From NCBI GenBank assembly GCA_903897145.1, contig CAIUAN010000040.1:124001-188000 (forward strand): a stretch of DNA of 64,000 bases. Direction: 5' to 3'. This document shows positions 1 through 9,962 of this stretch, one piece after another (position 1 is the stretch's first letter; each line of letters opens with the position of its first letter). The stretch comes from an uncultured Bacteroidia bacterium (lineage in GTDB: Bacteria > Bacteroidota > Bacteroidia > Bacteroidales > Prolixibacteraceae). Made by a program: the position numbers and the translations under genes. Under the pieces are notes generated by a model. The model searched no databases, had not been told where the DNA came from, and saw only the letters and a program-made list of their open reading frames with translations.

Positions 1-2
1 CC

Positions 3-296
3 ACCTGTATCGTTAAAAACCTATTGACATTCGCTCGTTTTTACCGACACGAATCATGCGGCCAATGTAGCCCATGTCGCGAAGGAACTAGCTGGATGGA
101 GAAAATATTAATGCGCATTGAAGGCGGACAAGGGACGATGAAAGATATCGACTTGCTGGTTAACATTGCGAAACATGTAGAAGGAAATACAATTTGTCCA
201 CTTGGCGATGCTGCTGCATGGCCCGTTGCGAGTGCGATACTTCATTTCCGTGAAGAATTTGAAGAACACGTAAAACTACAAAAATGCCCCTTTTAA
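3..296 (+). CDS. nuoF: NADH-quinone oxidoreductase subunit F, C-terminal fragment (5' end outside window)
   Basis: In-frame reading TCIVKNLLTFARFYRHESCGQCSPCREGTSWM has the NuoF 4Fe-4S ligand motif ESCGxCxPCREG; directly upstream of nuoG. Confidence 0.95.
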   Translation, partial: TCIVKNLLTFARFYRHESCGQCSPCREGTSWMEKILMRIEGGQGTMKDIDLLVNIAKHVEGNTICPLGDAAAWPVASAILHFREEFEEHVKLQKCPF

Positions 297-1207
297 AGGT
301 AACCATCGACAATGTTGAGGTTGAAGTAGAAGCTGGAACAACCATAATGAATGCAGCCCGTCAGGTTGGTGGGCATATTGTGCCTCCAGCGATGTGCTAT
401 TATTCTAAACTTGAAGGTAGCGGAGGTAAATGCCGTACCTGTCTGGTAAGAGTTGCACAAGGTTCTGCCAAAGACCCGCGTCCAATGCCTAAACTCGTAG
501 CCTCTTGCCGTACCCTCGTTCAAGATGGGATGGTAGTCGAAAATACAACCTCGCCAGAAGCGATGGATAGTCGTCAGGCGATAACAGAATTCTTGTTGAT
601 TAACCACCCTTTGGATTGCCCAGTTTGCGACCAGGCTGGCGAATGTCATCTACAAGATCTTTCTTATGTGCACGGCCTCGAAGAGACACGCACAGTAGAA
701 GAACGTCGGGTATTTAAACCGATTGACATTGGTGATAAGATAAAACTTCATATGAACCGCTGCATCTTATGCTATCGCTGTGTGATGGTCGCTGATCAGA
801 TCACCGATAAAAGGGTTCATGGCATATTGGGTCGAGGCGATCATTCAGAAATTAGCACCCATATTCTGAAAGCAGTAGATAACGATTTCTCTGGTAATAT
901 GATCGATGTTTGTCCAGTAGGAGCCTTGACTGACAACACGTTTAGATTTAAAAGTCGCGTTTGGTTTACGAAACCTTTCGATGCACATCGTAACTGTACC
1001 AAGTGCAGCGGCAAAGTGGTTTTGTGGATGAAAGGGGAAGAACTTCTGCGCGTAACGGGAAGAAAAGATAAATATGGAGAGTTGGATGAGTTTATTTGCA
1101 ACGATTGTCGTTTTGATCACAAGGCAACAGCTGATTGGACTATTGAAGGACCAAGAGCCATTGAGCGTCATTCTGTAATCTCTCAAAATCATTACGGCAA
1201 GCAATAA
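284..1207 (+). CDS. nuoG: NADH-quinone oxidoreductase subunit G, short form (2Fe-2S/4Fe-4S N-terminal part only)
   Basis: CYYSKLEGSGGKCRTCLVRV 2Fe-2S motif; DCPVCDQAGECHLQD; CILCYRCV...VCPVGALTD cluster motifs; lies between nuoF and nuoH. Confidence 0.92.
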   Translation: MPLLKVTIDNVEVEVEAGTTIMNAARQVGGHIVPPAMCYYSKLEGSGGKCRTCLVRVAQGSAKDPRPMPKLVASCRTLVQDGMVVENTTSPEAMDSRQAITEFLLINHPLDCPVCDQAGECHLQDLSYVHGLEETRTVEERRVFKPIDIGDKIKLHMNRCILCYRCVMVADQITDKRVHGILGRGDHSEISTHILKAVDNDFSGNMIDVCPVGALTDNTFRFKSRVWFTKPFDAHRNCTKCSGKVVLWMKGEELLRVTGRKDKYGELDEFICNDCRFDHKATADWTIEGPRAIERHSVISQNHYGKQ

Positions 1208-1213
1208 TAGGAT

Positions 1214-2245
1214 ATGGATTTTTCAACATTAATTTTTAAAGCGATATTTCTGTTCATCATTTTGTTGGTGACTCTAGTCGTTGCGATGTATTCGACTTAT
1301 GCTGAACGGAAAGTAGCTGCATTTATGCAAGATCGGAATGGCCCTAATCGCGCTGGACCATTTGGTTTACTACAGCCTCTTGCCGACGGATTGAAAATGT
1401 TTATGAAAGAGGAGATTATTCCGTTAACGGCGAATAAATATCTTTTTATTTTAGGTCCATCAATTGCGATGACCACTGCGCTGCTCACTGGAGTTGTTAT
1501 TCCTTGGGGTGATACTTTAACGATTGGTGATCATGTCTATTCGTTGCAGATGGCTGATCTGAATATTGGGATTCTGTATGTCTTTGCAATGGTATCTATT
1601 GGCGTTTATGGCATTATGATCGGTGGCTGGGCATCGAATAATAAATATGCATTACTAGGAGCTATCAGAGCAGCATCTCAGATGATTAGCTATGAGTTGG
1701 CCATGGGAATGTCAATTATTGCACTTGTTCTGACCACTGGCTCACTTAGCCTACATGACATTGTTGCTCAGCAACATGGGATGCACTGGAATGTTTTCTA
1801 TCAACCACTGGGCTTCTTTATCTTTTTAATCTGCGCATTTGCCGAGACTAATCGTGCGCCATTTGATCTTCCAGAATGTGAGACAGAGCTAATTGGTGGT
1901 TATCATACCGAATACAGCTCCATGAAACTTGGCTTTTATCTATTTGCTGAATACGTAAATATGTTTATCTCATCAGCTGTCATTGCTACCTTATATTTCG
2001 GGGGATACAATATGCCATTTATTGACCAGTTGGGTCTTTCATCTAATGCAGTCACTTTTATCGGAATGGCCTTTTTCTTTATTAAGATCTTTGCCTTTAT
2101 ATTCCTGTTTATGTGGATCCGTTGGACCTTACCCCGCTTTAGATACGATCAACTCATGAACCTGGGTTGGAAGGGCCTACTTCCGTTAGCGATCTTTAAT
2201 ATTCTAGCTACTGGAACTTATTATTTCTTTACTTCATTAAAATAA
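1214..2245 (+). CDS. nuoH: NADH-quinone oxidoreductase subunit H
   Basis: YAERKVAAFMQDRNGPNRAGPFGLLQPLADGLKMFMKE and AETNRAPFDLPECETELIGGYHTEYSSMKLG motifs. Confidence 0.97.
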   Translation: MDFSTLIFKAIFLFIILLVTLVVAMYSTYAERKVAAFMQDRNGPNRAGPFGLLQPLADGLKMFMKEEIIPLTANKYLFILGPSIAMTTALLTGVVIPWGDTLTIGDHVYSLQMADLNIGILYVFAMVSIGVYGIMIGGWASNNKYALLGAIRAASQMISYELAMGMSIIALVLTTGSLSLHDIVAQQHGMHWNVFYQPLGFFIFLICAFAETNRAPFDLPECETELIGGYHTEYSSMKLGFYLFAEYVNMFISSAVIATLYFGGYNMPFIDQLGLSSNAVTFIGMAFFFIKIFAFIFLFMWIRWTLPRFRYDQLMNLGWKGLLPLAIFNILATGTYYFFTSLK

Positions 2246-2256
2246 TCCGATACACA

Positions 2257-2826
2257 ATGGAAAAATTAACAAACAGATCGGTTGTGGCTTCGGATAAGAA
2301 GATGACGTTTATGGAGCGCATCTATGTTCCTGCAATTCTTAAAGGGATGTCGATCACTATAACCCATTTTTTTAAAAAGAAGGCTACGATTAATTACCCT
2401 GAAGAGAAACGTGAATTTAGTAAAGTATACCGAGGACAGCATGTCTTAAAACGCGATGACGAAGGCCGCGAACGCTGCACTGCCTGTGGATTATGCGCTG
2501 TAGCTTGTCCTGCAGAAGCTATAACCATGGTGGCTGCAGAACGTAAACCAGGAGAAGAGAATCTATATCGCGAAGAGAAATATGCAGCTGTTTATGAGAT
2601 CAATATGCTTCGCTGCATCTATTGCGGCGACTGCGAAGATGCCTGTCCAAAAGAAGCAATATTCTTGACCGACCGTATCGTAGCTTCACAGTATGAGCGT
2701 ATGCCATTTGTATATGGCAAAGATATTCTAGTTGAACCAACAGATCTTAGAGTGGATATCTCTGCTAGACAGACCTCAGCTGTTCATGATTTTAAAAAGA
2801 ATAAAGCATTTGCACACAATAGATAA
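2257..2826 (+). CDS. nuoI: NADH-quinone oxidoreductase subunit I
   Basis: Two 4Fe-4S motifs CTACGLCAVACPAEAI and CIYCGDCEDACPKEAI; operon position. Confidence 0.96.
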   Translation: MEKLTNRSVVASDKKMTFMERIYVPAILKGMSITITHFFKKKATINYPEEKREFSKVYRGQHVLKRDDEGRERCTACGLCAVACPAEAITMVAAERKPGEENLYREEKYAAVYEINMLRCIYCGDCEDACPKEAIFLTDRIVASQYERMPFVYGKDILVEPTDLRVDISARQTSAVHDFKKNKAFAHNR

Positions 2827-2858
2827 GAACTTAAAAACAATATTTTAATACCCGTACA

Positions 2859-3350
2859 ATGATCTTTCTGTTTTATTTGCTTTCAGCCATAATGATCTTC
2901 TGTGCCTTGTTGGTGGTTTTCTCGAAGAATCCAATTAACAATGTCATCTACTTAATTTTGTGCTTCATTGCGATGGCTGGTCATTATATCTTGCTTAATG
3001 CTCAATTTTTGGCGGTTGTTCATATCATTGTTTATACGGGAGCGATCATGGTGCTATTTCTCTTTGTGATCATGTTATTAAACTTAAATAAAGCAATCAT
3101 TATACGGAAGTCAACAGTAACTCGAATTTCAGCGGTTGTTACAGGAGGAATATTCTTCCTTGTTTTACTAGCCGCTACTAGACAGACTTTTGAGATAAAG
3201 GCTAAATATCCTTTTAATAGTGAAATTGGGTTAGTTTCTGGTATTGGCAAAACTCTATTTGGTGAATTTTTGCTTCCATTTGAAATCTCATCCATCTTAT
3301 TTATCTCTGCCATGGTTGGAGCTATGATGTTTGGAAAGAAGGACGCTTAA
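2859..3350 (+). CDS. nuoJ: NADH-quinone oxidoreductase subunit J
   Basis: Multi-TM 163 aa; NAQFLAVVHIIVYTGAIMVLFLFVIMLLN motif; operon position. Confidence 0.95.
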   Translation: MIFLFYLLSAIMIFCALLVVFSKNPINNVIYLILCFIAMAGHYILLNAQFLAVVHIIVYTGAIMVLFLFVIMLLNLNKAIIIRKSTVTRISAVVTGGIFFLVLLAATRQTFEIKAKYPFNSEIGLVSGIGKTLFGEFLLPFEISSILFISAMVGAMMFGKKDA

Positions 3351-3362
3351 CCTATTTATATT

Positions 3363-3692
3363 ATGAAAGAACTATCATCCGCAATACAACTTATTCCACT
3401 TGAGAATTACATTTTCTTAAGTGTTGCCCTTTTCAGCATTGGCATGATGGGTGTGTTGTTTCGAAGAAATACAATTGCCATTTTGATGTGCCTTGAGCTG
3501 ATGTTTAACTCGGTGAACCTTTTGTTAACCGCATTCTCAGCTTATCATTCGGATCCTTCAGGTCAGGTTTTTGTCTTCTTTATTATGATCGTAGCCGCTG
3601 CGGAGGTTGCAGTAGGTTTATCTATTGTTGTTATGATGAAACGTAATGTCGACTCTATTGATATTAATCTTTTGAATAGATTGAAATGGTAG
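3363..3692 (+). CDS. nuoK: NADH-quinone oxidoreductase subunit K
   Basis: 109 aa, three TM; RRNTIAILMCLELMFNSVNLLL motif; overlaps nuoL by 7 nt. Confidence 0.95.
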   Translation: MKELSSAIQLIPLENYIFLSVALFSIGMMGVLFRRNTIAILMCLELMFNSVNLLLTAFSAYHSDPSGQVFVFFIMIVAAAEVAVGLSIVVMMKRNVDSIDINLLNRLKW

Positions 3693-5587
3693 CTTTAATA
3701 CCCTATATAACTATTGCCTGGCTTGTGCCAGCGTTCCCATTAGTAGGTTTTCTGATTACTAGTTTGGCAAAGAATAAGTTGAAACACAACCAAGCTGGAA
3801 TTATTGCCAGTACGATGGTTGCTCTGTCTTTCATCACCTCGGTATTTTTGTTTTTTATCCTGAACTCTTCTGGACAAGATTCAGCAACCTTAACCCTGTT
3901 TAATTGGATTAGCGCTGGTGATTTAAAGATTCCATTTGCTTTTCTTATTGACCACCTATCACTGGTGATGATGCTAATCATTACTGGTATTGGAGCGTTG
4001 ATTCATATTTACTCAATTGGTTATATGCACGATGATGAGCGCCTAAATTCGTTCTTCGCCCAGATGAATCTCTTTACCTTTAGTATGCTTCTTTTGGTCA
4101 TGGGAGCTAACTATTTGATTCTTTTTATTGGTTGGGAAGGGGTTGGTTTTTGCTCGTATTTACTCATTGGATTCTGGTTTAAAAATCCAGCCTTTAACTA
4201 TGCTGCGCGCAAAGCATTTGTGATGAATCGAATTGGTGATCTAGGTTTTATCCTAGGTATCATCATGCTGTTTTTCACGTTTAAATCGGTTAGTTTTAAT
4301 GAGGTTTTCTCACAAGCTGCCACCTTACAAAGTGGCGCCCCAATACTTACACTTATTACCTTATTGCTATTGGTTGGTGCTGTAGGTAAGAGTGCTCAGA
4401 TACCTTTGTTTACTTGGCTTCCTGATGCGATGGCTGGACCAACACCAGTATCGGCATTAATCCATGCTGCAACAATGGTGACTGCCGGTATCTATATGAT
4501 TGCTCGTTCAAGTATACTCTATAACCTAGCTCCGATAACTTCGAATGTGATGATTGTACTCGGTTTAACAACCGCTATCATAACAGCTATTGTCGGTCTT
4601 CGTCAAAACGATATCAAAAAAGTACTGGCTTATTCTACGGTATCTCAGCTGGGATATATGTTCTTAGCTTTGGGATTAGGTGCCTATTCAGCGGCAATCT
4701 TCCATGTTACTACCCATGCATTCTTTAAGGCCTTATTATTCTTAGGCGCAGGAAGTATCATTCACGCCATGGGTGGTGAGCAGGATATTCGCAAAATGGG
4801 TGGACTACGCAGTAAAATGCCAATAACCTTTATAACCTTCTTGATCGCAACATTAGCGATCAGTGGAATACCCCCTTTCTCAGGTTTCTTCAGTAAAGAT
4901 TTAATCCTAACTAAAGCATTTGAGACAAGTCCGTGGCTTTATGCCTTCGCCCTTGGTGGAGCGTTGATTACCTGTTTTTACATGTTTAGACTTTTCTACT
5001 TGGTATTCTTTGGTGATCAGCGTTTGTCTTCTGCACATCCTCATGAATCACCACGTGTGATGACGGTGCCTCTGATGGTCTTAAGTGTGCTCTCACTCTT
5101 TGGAGGGTTCTTGAATATTCCGGCACTCTTTGGGGGCAATTCAGGATTCGAAAATTTCTTACATAAAGCAGTCACTTCAAAAGAATCGGGCGAGATACAT
5201 AGTGCCACCGAGATTGGCTTAATCATTGTTTCCCTATCACTCCTTGGGATTATTATCCTATTGGCTTATCGGACGTATGTTAAAAAGTCAACTGTTCCAG
5301 CGGCCGATGGAGCTCCAAGTTCTCTGATCGCTCGCATAGTGGCAAACAAGTTTTACCTCGATGAGATTTTCGCCGCTTTAATCGAAAAACCATTTGGACG
5401 CTTATCGGTTTTCTTATTTAAATCTGTCGAAGTTAAAGTTCTTGACTCTGCCGTTGATGGAGTTGGAACATTGACCTCTCGATTAGGAAGCCTCGTGCGA
5501 CGTCTGCAACAAGGGAATATCAGTTTCTATCTTTTTGCGATGGTGGCTGGGATACTTTTATTTATCATCTTTATTTTATTTGTCTGA
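3686..5587 (+). CDS. nuoL: NADH-quinone oxidoreductase subunit L
   Basis: 633 aa antiporter-like subunit; FIGWEGVGFCSYLLIGFW and PLFTWLPDAMAGPTPVSALIHAATMVTAGIY motifs. Confidence 0.97.
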   Translation: MVALIPYITIAWLVPAFPLVGFLITSLAKNKLKHNQAGIIASTMVALSFITSVFLFFILNSSGQDSATLTLFNWISAGDLKIPFAFLIDHLSLVMMLIITGIGALIHIYSIGYMHDDERLNSFFAQMNLFTFSMLLLVMGANYLILFIGWEGVGFCSYLLIGFWFKNPAFNYAARKAFVMNRIGDLGFILGIIMLFFTFKSVSFNEVFSQAATLQSGAPILTLITLLLLVGAVGKSAQIPLFTWLPDAMAGPTPVSALIHAATMVTAGIYMIARSSILYNLAPITSNVMIVLGLTTAIITAIVGLRQNDIKKVLAYSTVSQLGYMFLALGLGAYSAAIFHVTTHAFFKALLFLGAGSIIHAMGGEQDIRKMGGLRSKMPITFITFLIATLAISGIPPFSGFFSKDLILTKAFETSPWLYAFALGGALITCFYMFRLFYLVFFGDQRLSSAHPHESPRVMTVPLMVLSVLSLFGGFLNIPALFGGNSGFENFLHKAVTSKESGEIHSATEIGLIIVSLSLLGIIILLAYRTYVKKSTVPAADGAPSSLIARIVANKFYLDEIFAALIEKPFGRLSVFLFKSVEVKVLDSAVDGVGTLTSRLGSLVRRLQQGNISFYLFAMVAGILLFIIFILFV

Positions 5588-5591
5588 AGCC

Positions 5592-7058
5592 ATGATATTA
5601 CTGATAATCTTATTATTGCCTTTAGTTACTGGTCTGGGTATACTCTTTTTGAGAAATTCATGCACCGTGCGTATTGTGGCTTTGACTTCGACAATTGTCA
5701 ATCTATTGCTGACCTTCGTTGTAATGGGAACCTCGCCAGCTGCTACTTTTTCAGCAGAGTGGAATAATCTGATGGGTATAAGGTTCTCATTAGGATTTGA
5801 TGGCATTAGCCTCTTGATGCTATTGCTCACAAACCTATTATTCCCATTTATTATCTTGGCAGGATTTAAGCGCGAGCAGAAGCAGGTCTCTATTTTGAAC
5901 TTCTTAATCTTGCTTACTCAGGCAGCCCTGATCGGTGTTTTCTTGTCACAAAATGCATTCTTGTTTTATATTTTCTGGGAGTTAACACTCATTCCAATCT
6001 ACTTTATCCTGCTTCTATGGGGTGGTGAAAATAGCAGAGCCGTAACCTTGAAATTCTTTATCTATACTTTGGCAGGAAGCTTATTCTTGTTGATTGGAAT
6101 AATCTATTTGGTGCAGTTAACACCCGGAATTCATTCGACTGACTTTTCGGTTTTAAACCAACTTCATATTCCGGCAGCCACACAAATCTGGCTCTTCTGG
6201 GTTTTGTTTATTGCCTTCGCAATCAAAATGCCAATCTTTCCATTTCATACTTGGCAGCCAAATACCTACACCATGGCATCAACTCAAGGGGTGATGATAC
6301 TAGGTGGTGTAATGACGAAAATGGGGATCTATGGAGCCTTGCGCTTCTTATTCCCAATGGTTCCGCAAGGGGTTCTGTATTGGCAGAACATAGTTCTTGT
6401 CATGTGTTTAATTGGCGTTATTTATGCCTCTGTTATTGCCTTTAGGCAGACGAATCTTAAAAGATTGATCGCCTTCTCTTCAATGGCTCATATCTCCCTG
6501 ATGGCAGCAGCTTTATTTATTTACAATTACTATGCTGCACAAGGGTTGTTGTTCCAGGTTGTCACCCATGGGTTAACTGTAGTGGCGTTATTCTATATGG
6601 TTCAGCTGATTCAGGATAAAACAAACACGTTAGAATTGCCTCAGATGGGCGGATTAAAGCACGCAGCTCCGAAAATGGCGATTCTATTACTAATGATCGT
6701 ACTTGTTTCAGTTGCTCTTCCACTTACGGGTGGCTTTATTGGGGAGTTTCTGATCATTATCGGACTTGCGAAACAATCGATTTGGGTGGCATTATTTGGA
6801 GGCACTACCATGATTCTTGGAGCAATATATATGCTTTATGCCTACCAACGAATTATGCTTGGCGACAAAAATGTCTCTTTCAAAAATACCACGGATCTTG
6901 TTCGATTAGATTATTGGATGCTAATACCATTAATTGCAATCTTATTTATCTTAGGTATTTATCCTCAGCCAATACTTAACCTAGTGGAGGTGTCGGCTAA
7001 TACTATGCAAAATCTATTGACTTCTGCTACAGGTGTCGGAACGATGATGCCACATTAA
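5592..7058 (+). CDS. nuoM: NADH-quinone oxidoreductase subunit M
   Basis: WELTLIPIYFILLLWGG and KMPIFPFHTWQPNTYTMASTQGVMILGGVMTKMG motifs; start at ATG 5592 preferred over the longer ORF start. Confidence 0.95.
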   Translation: MILLIILLLPLVTGLGILFLRNSCTVRIVALTSTIVNLLLTFVVMGTSPAATFSAEWNNLMGIRFSLGFDGISLLMLLLTNLLFPFIILAGFKREQKQVSILNFLILLTQAALIGVFLSQNAFLFYIFWELTLIPIYFILLLWGGENSRAVTLKFFIYTLAGSLFLLIGIIYLVQLTPGIHSTDFSVLNQLHIPAATQIWLFWVLFIAFAIKMPIFPFHTWQPNTYTMASTQGVMILGGVMTKMGIYGALRFLFPMVPQGVLYWQNIVLVMCLIGVIYASVIAFRQTNLKRLIAFSSMAHISLMAAALFIYNYYAAQGLLFQVVTHGLTVVALFYMVQLIQDKTNTLELPQMGGLKHAAPKMAILLLMIVLVSVALPLTGGFIGEFLIIIGLAKQSIWVALFGGTTMILGAIYMLYAYQRIMLGDKNVSFKNTTDLVRLDYWMLIPLIAILFILGIYPQPILNLVEVSANTMQNLLTSATGVGTMMPH

Positions 7059-7089
7059 TCTATTTGAAACAACTTGAATTGAACCTATA

Positions 7090-8463
7090 ATGAGCGCACT
7101 AATATTTATAGCAGTATTTGGAATTATTGTCCTTTACCTTGGATTTGCAAATAACAAGGCAATACTAGCACCTGTTGCTATTGGGGGATTATTAATTACA
7201 ATGGCTCTCTCGATTAAAGATTGGGGCGTAGGCTCAAAATATTTCCATGACATGATTGTGGTCGACAACTTCTCGATCGCCTTTAATGTCTCCATGCTAA
7301 TCATCACAACACTGATCTTTCTATTTGGCGTTAACTATTACAAAAGGATGGAGCATCATGTTGCCGAGCAGTATGCCTTGATGATCTTTGCACTTACTGG
7401 GGCATTTTTGATGACCTCTTATTCGAATCTGATTATGCTTTTCTTGGGGATTGAGATTTTGTCAATTCCGCTCTACATTCTTGCAGGTGGAAAAAAATCG
7501 TCGTATCGTTCAAACGAAGCGTCTTTCAAATATTTCTTGCTTGGTTCATTCTCAACCGCATTTTTCCTCTTTGGTATCGCCCTTGTCTATGGTGCCTCTT
7601 CGACATTCTATCTTCCAGAGATCAATACCTATATTGCTCAGTATAATGGCCATCTTCCTCCTATGTTAATGGTCGGACTATTGTTTATCCTTATTGGCGT
7701 TTCGTTTAAAGTGGCAGTAGCTCCATTCCACTTCTGGAGCCCTGATGTGTATGAAGGTGCTCCAACATTGGTTACTGCTTTTATGGCCACCGTGGTTAAG
7801 ACTGCTGGCTTTGCAGCTTTTTATCGATTGTTAGGAATGGGACTTTTACCCTTACCTGCGGCATTGGAAAAAACCCTCTGGGTGATGACAGGATTATCTC
7901 TTTTAGTCGGAAACTTAGCGGCACTAAAACAAAGTAACTTCAAACGATTATTGGCTTATTCGGCCATCGTTCATACCGGATTTATGCTTTTGGCGATGCT
8001 TTCACAGCACGACTCTGCAGGGTCAGTATTGCTTTACTATACCTTTGTCTATTCTTTAGCTACGATCCCTCTTTTCATCATCTTCATCCATATGAAACGT
8101 TCAGCGAAAGGGCTGGAAGATTTGGTTATTTTCCGCGGTCTTTATAAACAGAAACCATGGGTGGCCGTATTTATGACCATCTTGATGATGTCATTGGCCG
8201 GCTTGCCGCCTACATCAGGGTTTATGGCGAAATACCAAGTCTTTACATTGGCTATTTCACAAGGATATATTGCAATAACCATCTTTGCTATCGTCATGGC
8301 AATCATTGGCGTTTACTATTATTTCTATGTTCTGCGTGAAGCTTTTACCGATAGTGAGGAGCCTAATCCAATTTTGATCCCCTTTATTAACGCCGCTTTG
8401 ATCATAGCTTGTGGTATCGCCGTTGTTCTATTAGGTCTGTTTACGTTCACAATCCCCATCTAA
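7090..8463 (+). CDS. nuoN: NADH-quinone oxidoreductase subunit N
   Basis: Antiporter-like TM protein; VAPFHFWSPDVYEGAPTLVTAFMATVVKTAGFAAF motif; last nuo gene. Confidence 0.95.
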   Translation: MSALIFIAVFGIIVLYLGFANNKAILAPVAIGGLLITMALSIKDWGVGSKYFHDMIVVDNFSIAFNVSMLIITTLIFLFGVNYYKRMEHHVAEQYALMIFALTGAFLMTSYSNLIMLFLGIEILSIPLYILAGGKKSSYRSNEASFKYFLLGSFSTAFFLFGIALVYGASSTFYLPEINTYIAQYNGHLPPMLMVGLLFILIGVSFKVAVAPFHFWSPDVYEGAPTLVTAFMATVVKTAGFAAFYRLLGMGLLPLPAALEKTLWVMTGLSLLVGNLAALKQSNFKRLLAYSAIVHTGFMLLAMLSQHDSAGSVLLYYTFVYSLATIPLFIIFIHMKRSAKGLEDLVIFRGLYKQKPWVAVFMTILMMSLAGLPPTSGFMAKYQVFTLAISQGYIAITIFAIVMAIIGVYYYFYVLREAFTDSEEPNPILIPFINAALIIACGIAVVLLGLFTFTIPI

Positions 8464-8656
8464 ACCCCATAGTAGCTCTGATTTCTTTTTCCTGATACTG
8501 GAATAAATTTCGTTGTGAATAATTGATCTTTTTTCTGATCTTTATGCATGACTTATAAACCTATGTTTTATAAGATCCTAAACTAAACTAAACTAATTAG
8601 CCTTACTCAGACTTCTTGGGTGAGCGCGCAAGAAACTATAACTAATCTTGAAAGCA

Positions 8657-9961
8657 ATGTTCGCTAAACTATTTAGTGTGCTGACTTTTTCTATTCTAAT
8701 CTTTCCAGGATTTTCGCAATCGAATGGGAATAAAAACGGCTGCTATATAAATGAGCCGAGATTTAATAGGTCTGGTGAGTTAATACCATTGCAGTCGTAT
8801 GAGCAGACCATTGCTCGTTCAATGAATTTTGTAACGACAAGTGAGAACTGGGTTAAGACCGATTCCCTGACCTTAAGAGATGAAAATGGGTTAAGGCATC
8901 CGGTCTATTTTTTCTATTCCTTCTTCTTAAATGACGATGGCAGTCAGCGTCGAAATAGCTATGTCTCCTATCCTGCATTTCATCACTCGCTGTATATAAA
9001 GGCGTTTATGCGCTATTATCGATTTAGTGGTAAGAAGGAGTTTCTTCAGCGGGCCCTCGATCTGGCAGATTGGAATATGGCACATAGTACCCCGTCAAAT
9101 TATAAATATGGTGGGATGCCTTATAGCACCTGTGCGGCGGGTAAAATGGGTGGCTTTGTTGACGGTCAGGCGATCATGACCGATAAAGCGGCAATCATGG
9201 CTCTTGCCTATCTTGAATTATACCAGTCGACAAAGATCCAGAAGTATCTGGATGCAGCCTTGTTGATCGCTACTAACCTTCTAAAGACACAAAAGCCAGA
9301 AGGTAATTGGTCGTTTCGCGTAGATCCCCAGACCGGAAAAGCAAAAGAAGAATATACAAGTAGCGCCATTTATGCGGTCATGCTCTTTGAGGAGATGGAA
9401 AAACTTTATCCGAAATTAGATTTTAAACAGAGTGGGAGGAGAGCGTTACATTGGATCCTAAATAATCCTGTTAAAACCATGCTCTTTAATGGGTTTTATG
9501 AAGATGTGGGTGCTGATACAACAAACAGAACCAATTGGGACTGTATCGATCTAGCCAAATACTTATTAGCCCATCATCGCGATAATCCTTCCTATTTGAA
9601 AATCGCAACTAAGTTAAATGAGTATATTGAACATACGTTTATTGATAAGCAGCACCAGTATAAACCTGCGGAAGGGATCAAAGAACAACTTCGCTGTTTT
9701 GTTACAATGGGCATTCATAGTGCTCATTGGGCAAGCATGATGGCTAATTTTTATCGCGTCACTGGAGATAAAAGCTATAAGAATAGAGCTGTTCAGACGA
9801 TGAACTTTGTGACCTATCTTCAGCAAGAGAATGGTCGGATCTTAGTGAGCGCCGATCAATATCCTTATTACTGGTATAGCTGCGATATTGGAGTCGATCT
9901 ATTTTTACTTGATTTCTTAGCTGAATTTCCAGAATTTGCCACACCTCAAATACAACAATAA
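8657..9961 (+). CDS. Exported six-hairpin (alpha/alpha toroid) type protein, putative glycosidase or polysaccharide lyase/epimerase-like
   Basis: N-terminal signal peptide (MFAKLFSVLTFSILIFPGFSQS); repeated toroid-like helices (FLQRALDLADWNMAHS, YLDAALLIATNLLKTQKPEGNW); first gene of a 4-gene plus-strand cluster. Confidence 0.5.
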   Translation: MFAKLFSVLTFSILIFPGFSQSNGNKNGCYINEPRFNRSGELIPLQSYEQTIARSMNFVTTSENWVKTDSLTLRDENGLRHPVYFFYSFFLNDDGSQRRNSYVSYPAFHHSLYIKAFMRYYRFSGKKEFLQRALDLADWNMAHSTPSNYKYGGMPYSTCAAGKMGGFVDGQAIMTDKAAIMALAYLELYQSTKIQKYLDAALLIATNLLKTQKPEGNWSFRVDPQTGKAKEEYTSSAIYAVMLFEEMEKLYPKLDFKQSGRRALHWILNNPVKTMLFNGFYEDVGADTTNRTNWDCIDLAKYLLAHHRDNPSYLKIATKLNEYIEHTFIDKQHQYKPAEGIKEQLRCFVTMGIHSAHWASMMANFYRVTGDKSYKNRAVQTMNFVTYLQQENGRILVSADQYPYYWYSCDIGVDLFLLDFLAEFPEFATPQIQQ

Positions 9962-9962
9962 C

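Noticed and set aside
160-345. Numerous 60-120 aa ORFs antisense to or out of frame with long genes (e.g. 160..345, 293..649, 845..1204, 10701..11042, 13372..13680, 23719..24069)
   Set aside because: They lie fully inside well-supported genes, have no recognisable motifs or RBS context and match what is expected by chance from the opposite strand.
284-1213. Frameshift or pseudogene in nuoG
   Set aside because: ORF is intact, ends 6 nt before nuoH and there is no trailing domain remnant.
5535-5591. Extended NuoM N-terminus overlapping nuoL
   Set aside because: MILLIILLLPL at ATG 5592 is a normal NuoM start; the extension is nuoL sequence in another frame.
8578-8596. CTAAACTAAACTAAACTAA short tandem repeat upstream of the plus-strand cluster
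   Set aside because: Only about three 5-nt units; low-complexity AT-rich leader with no further support.
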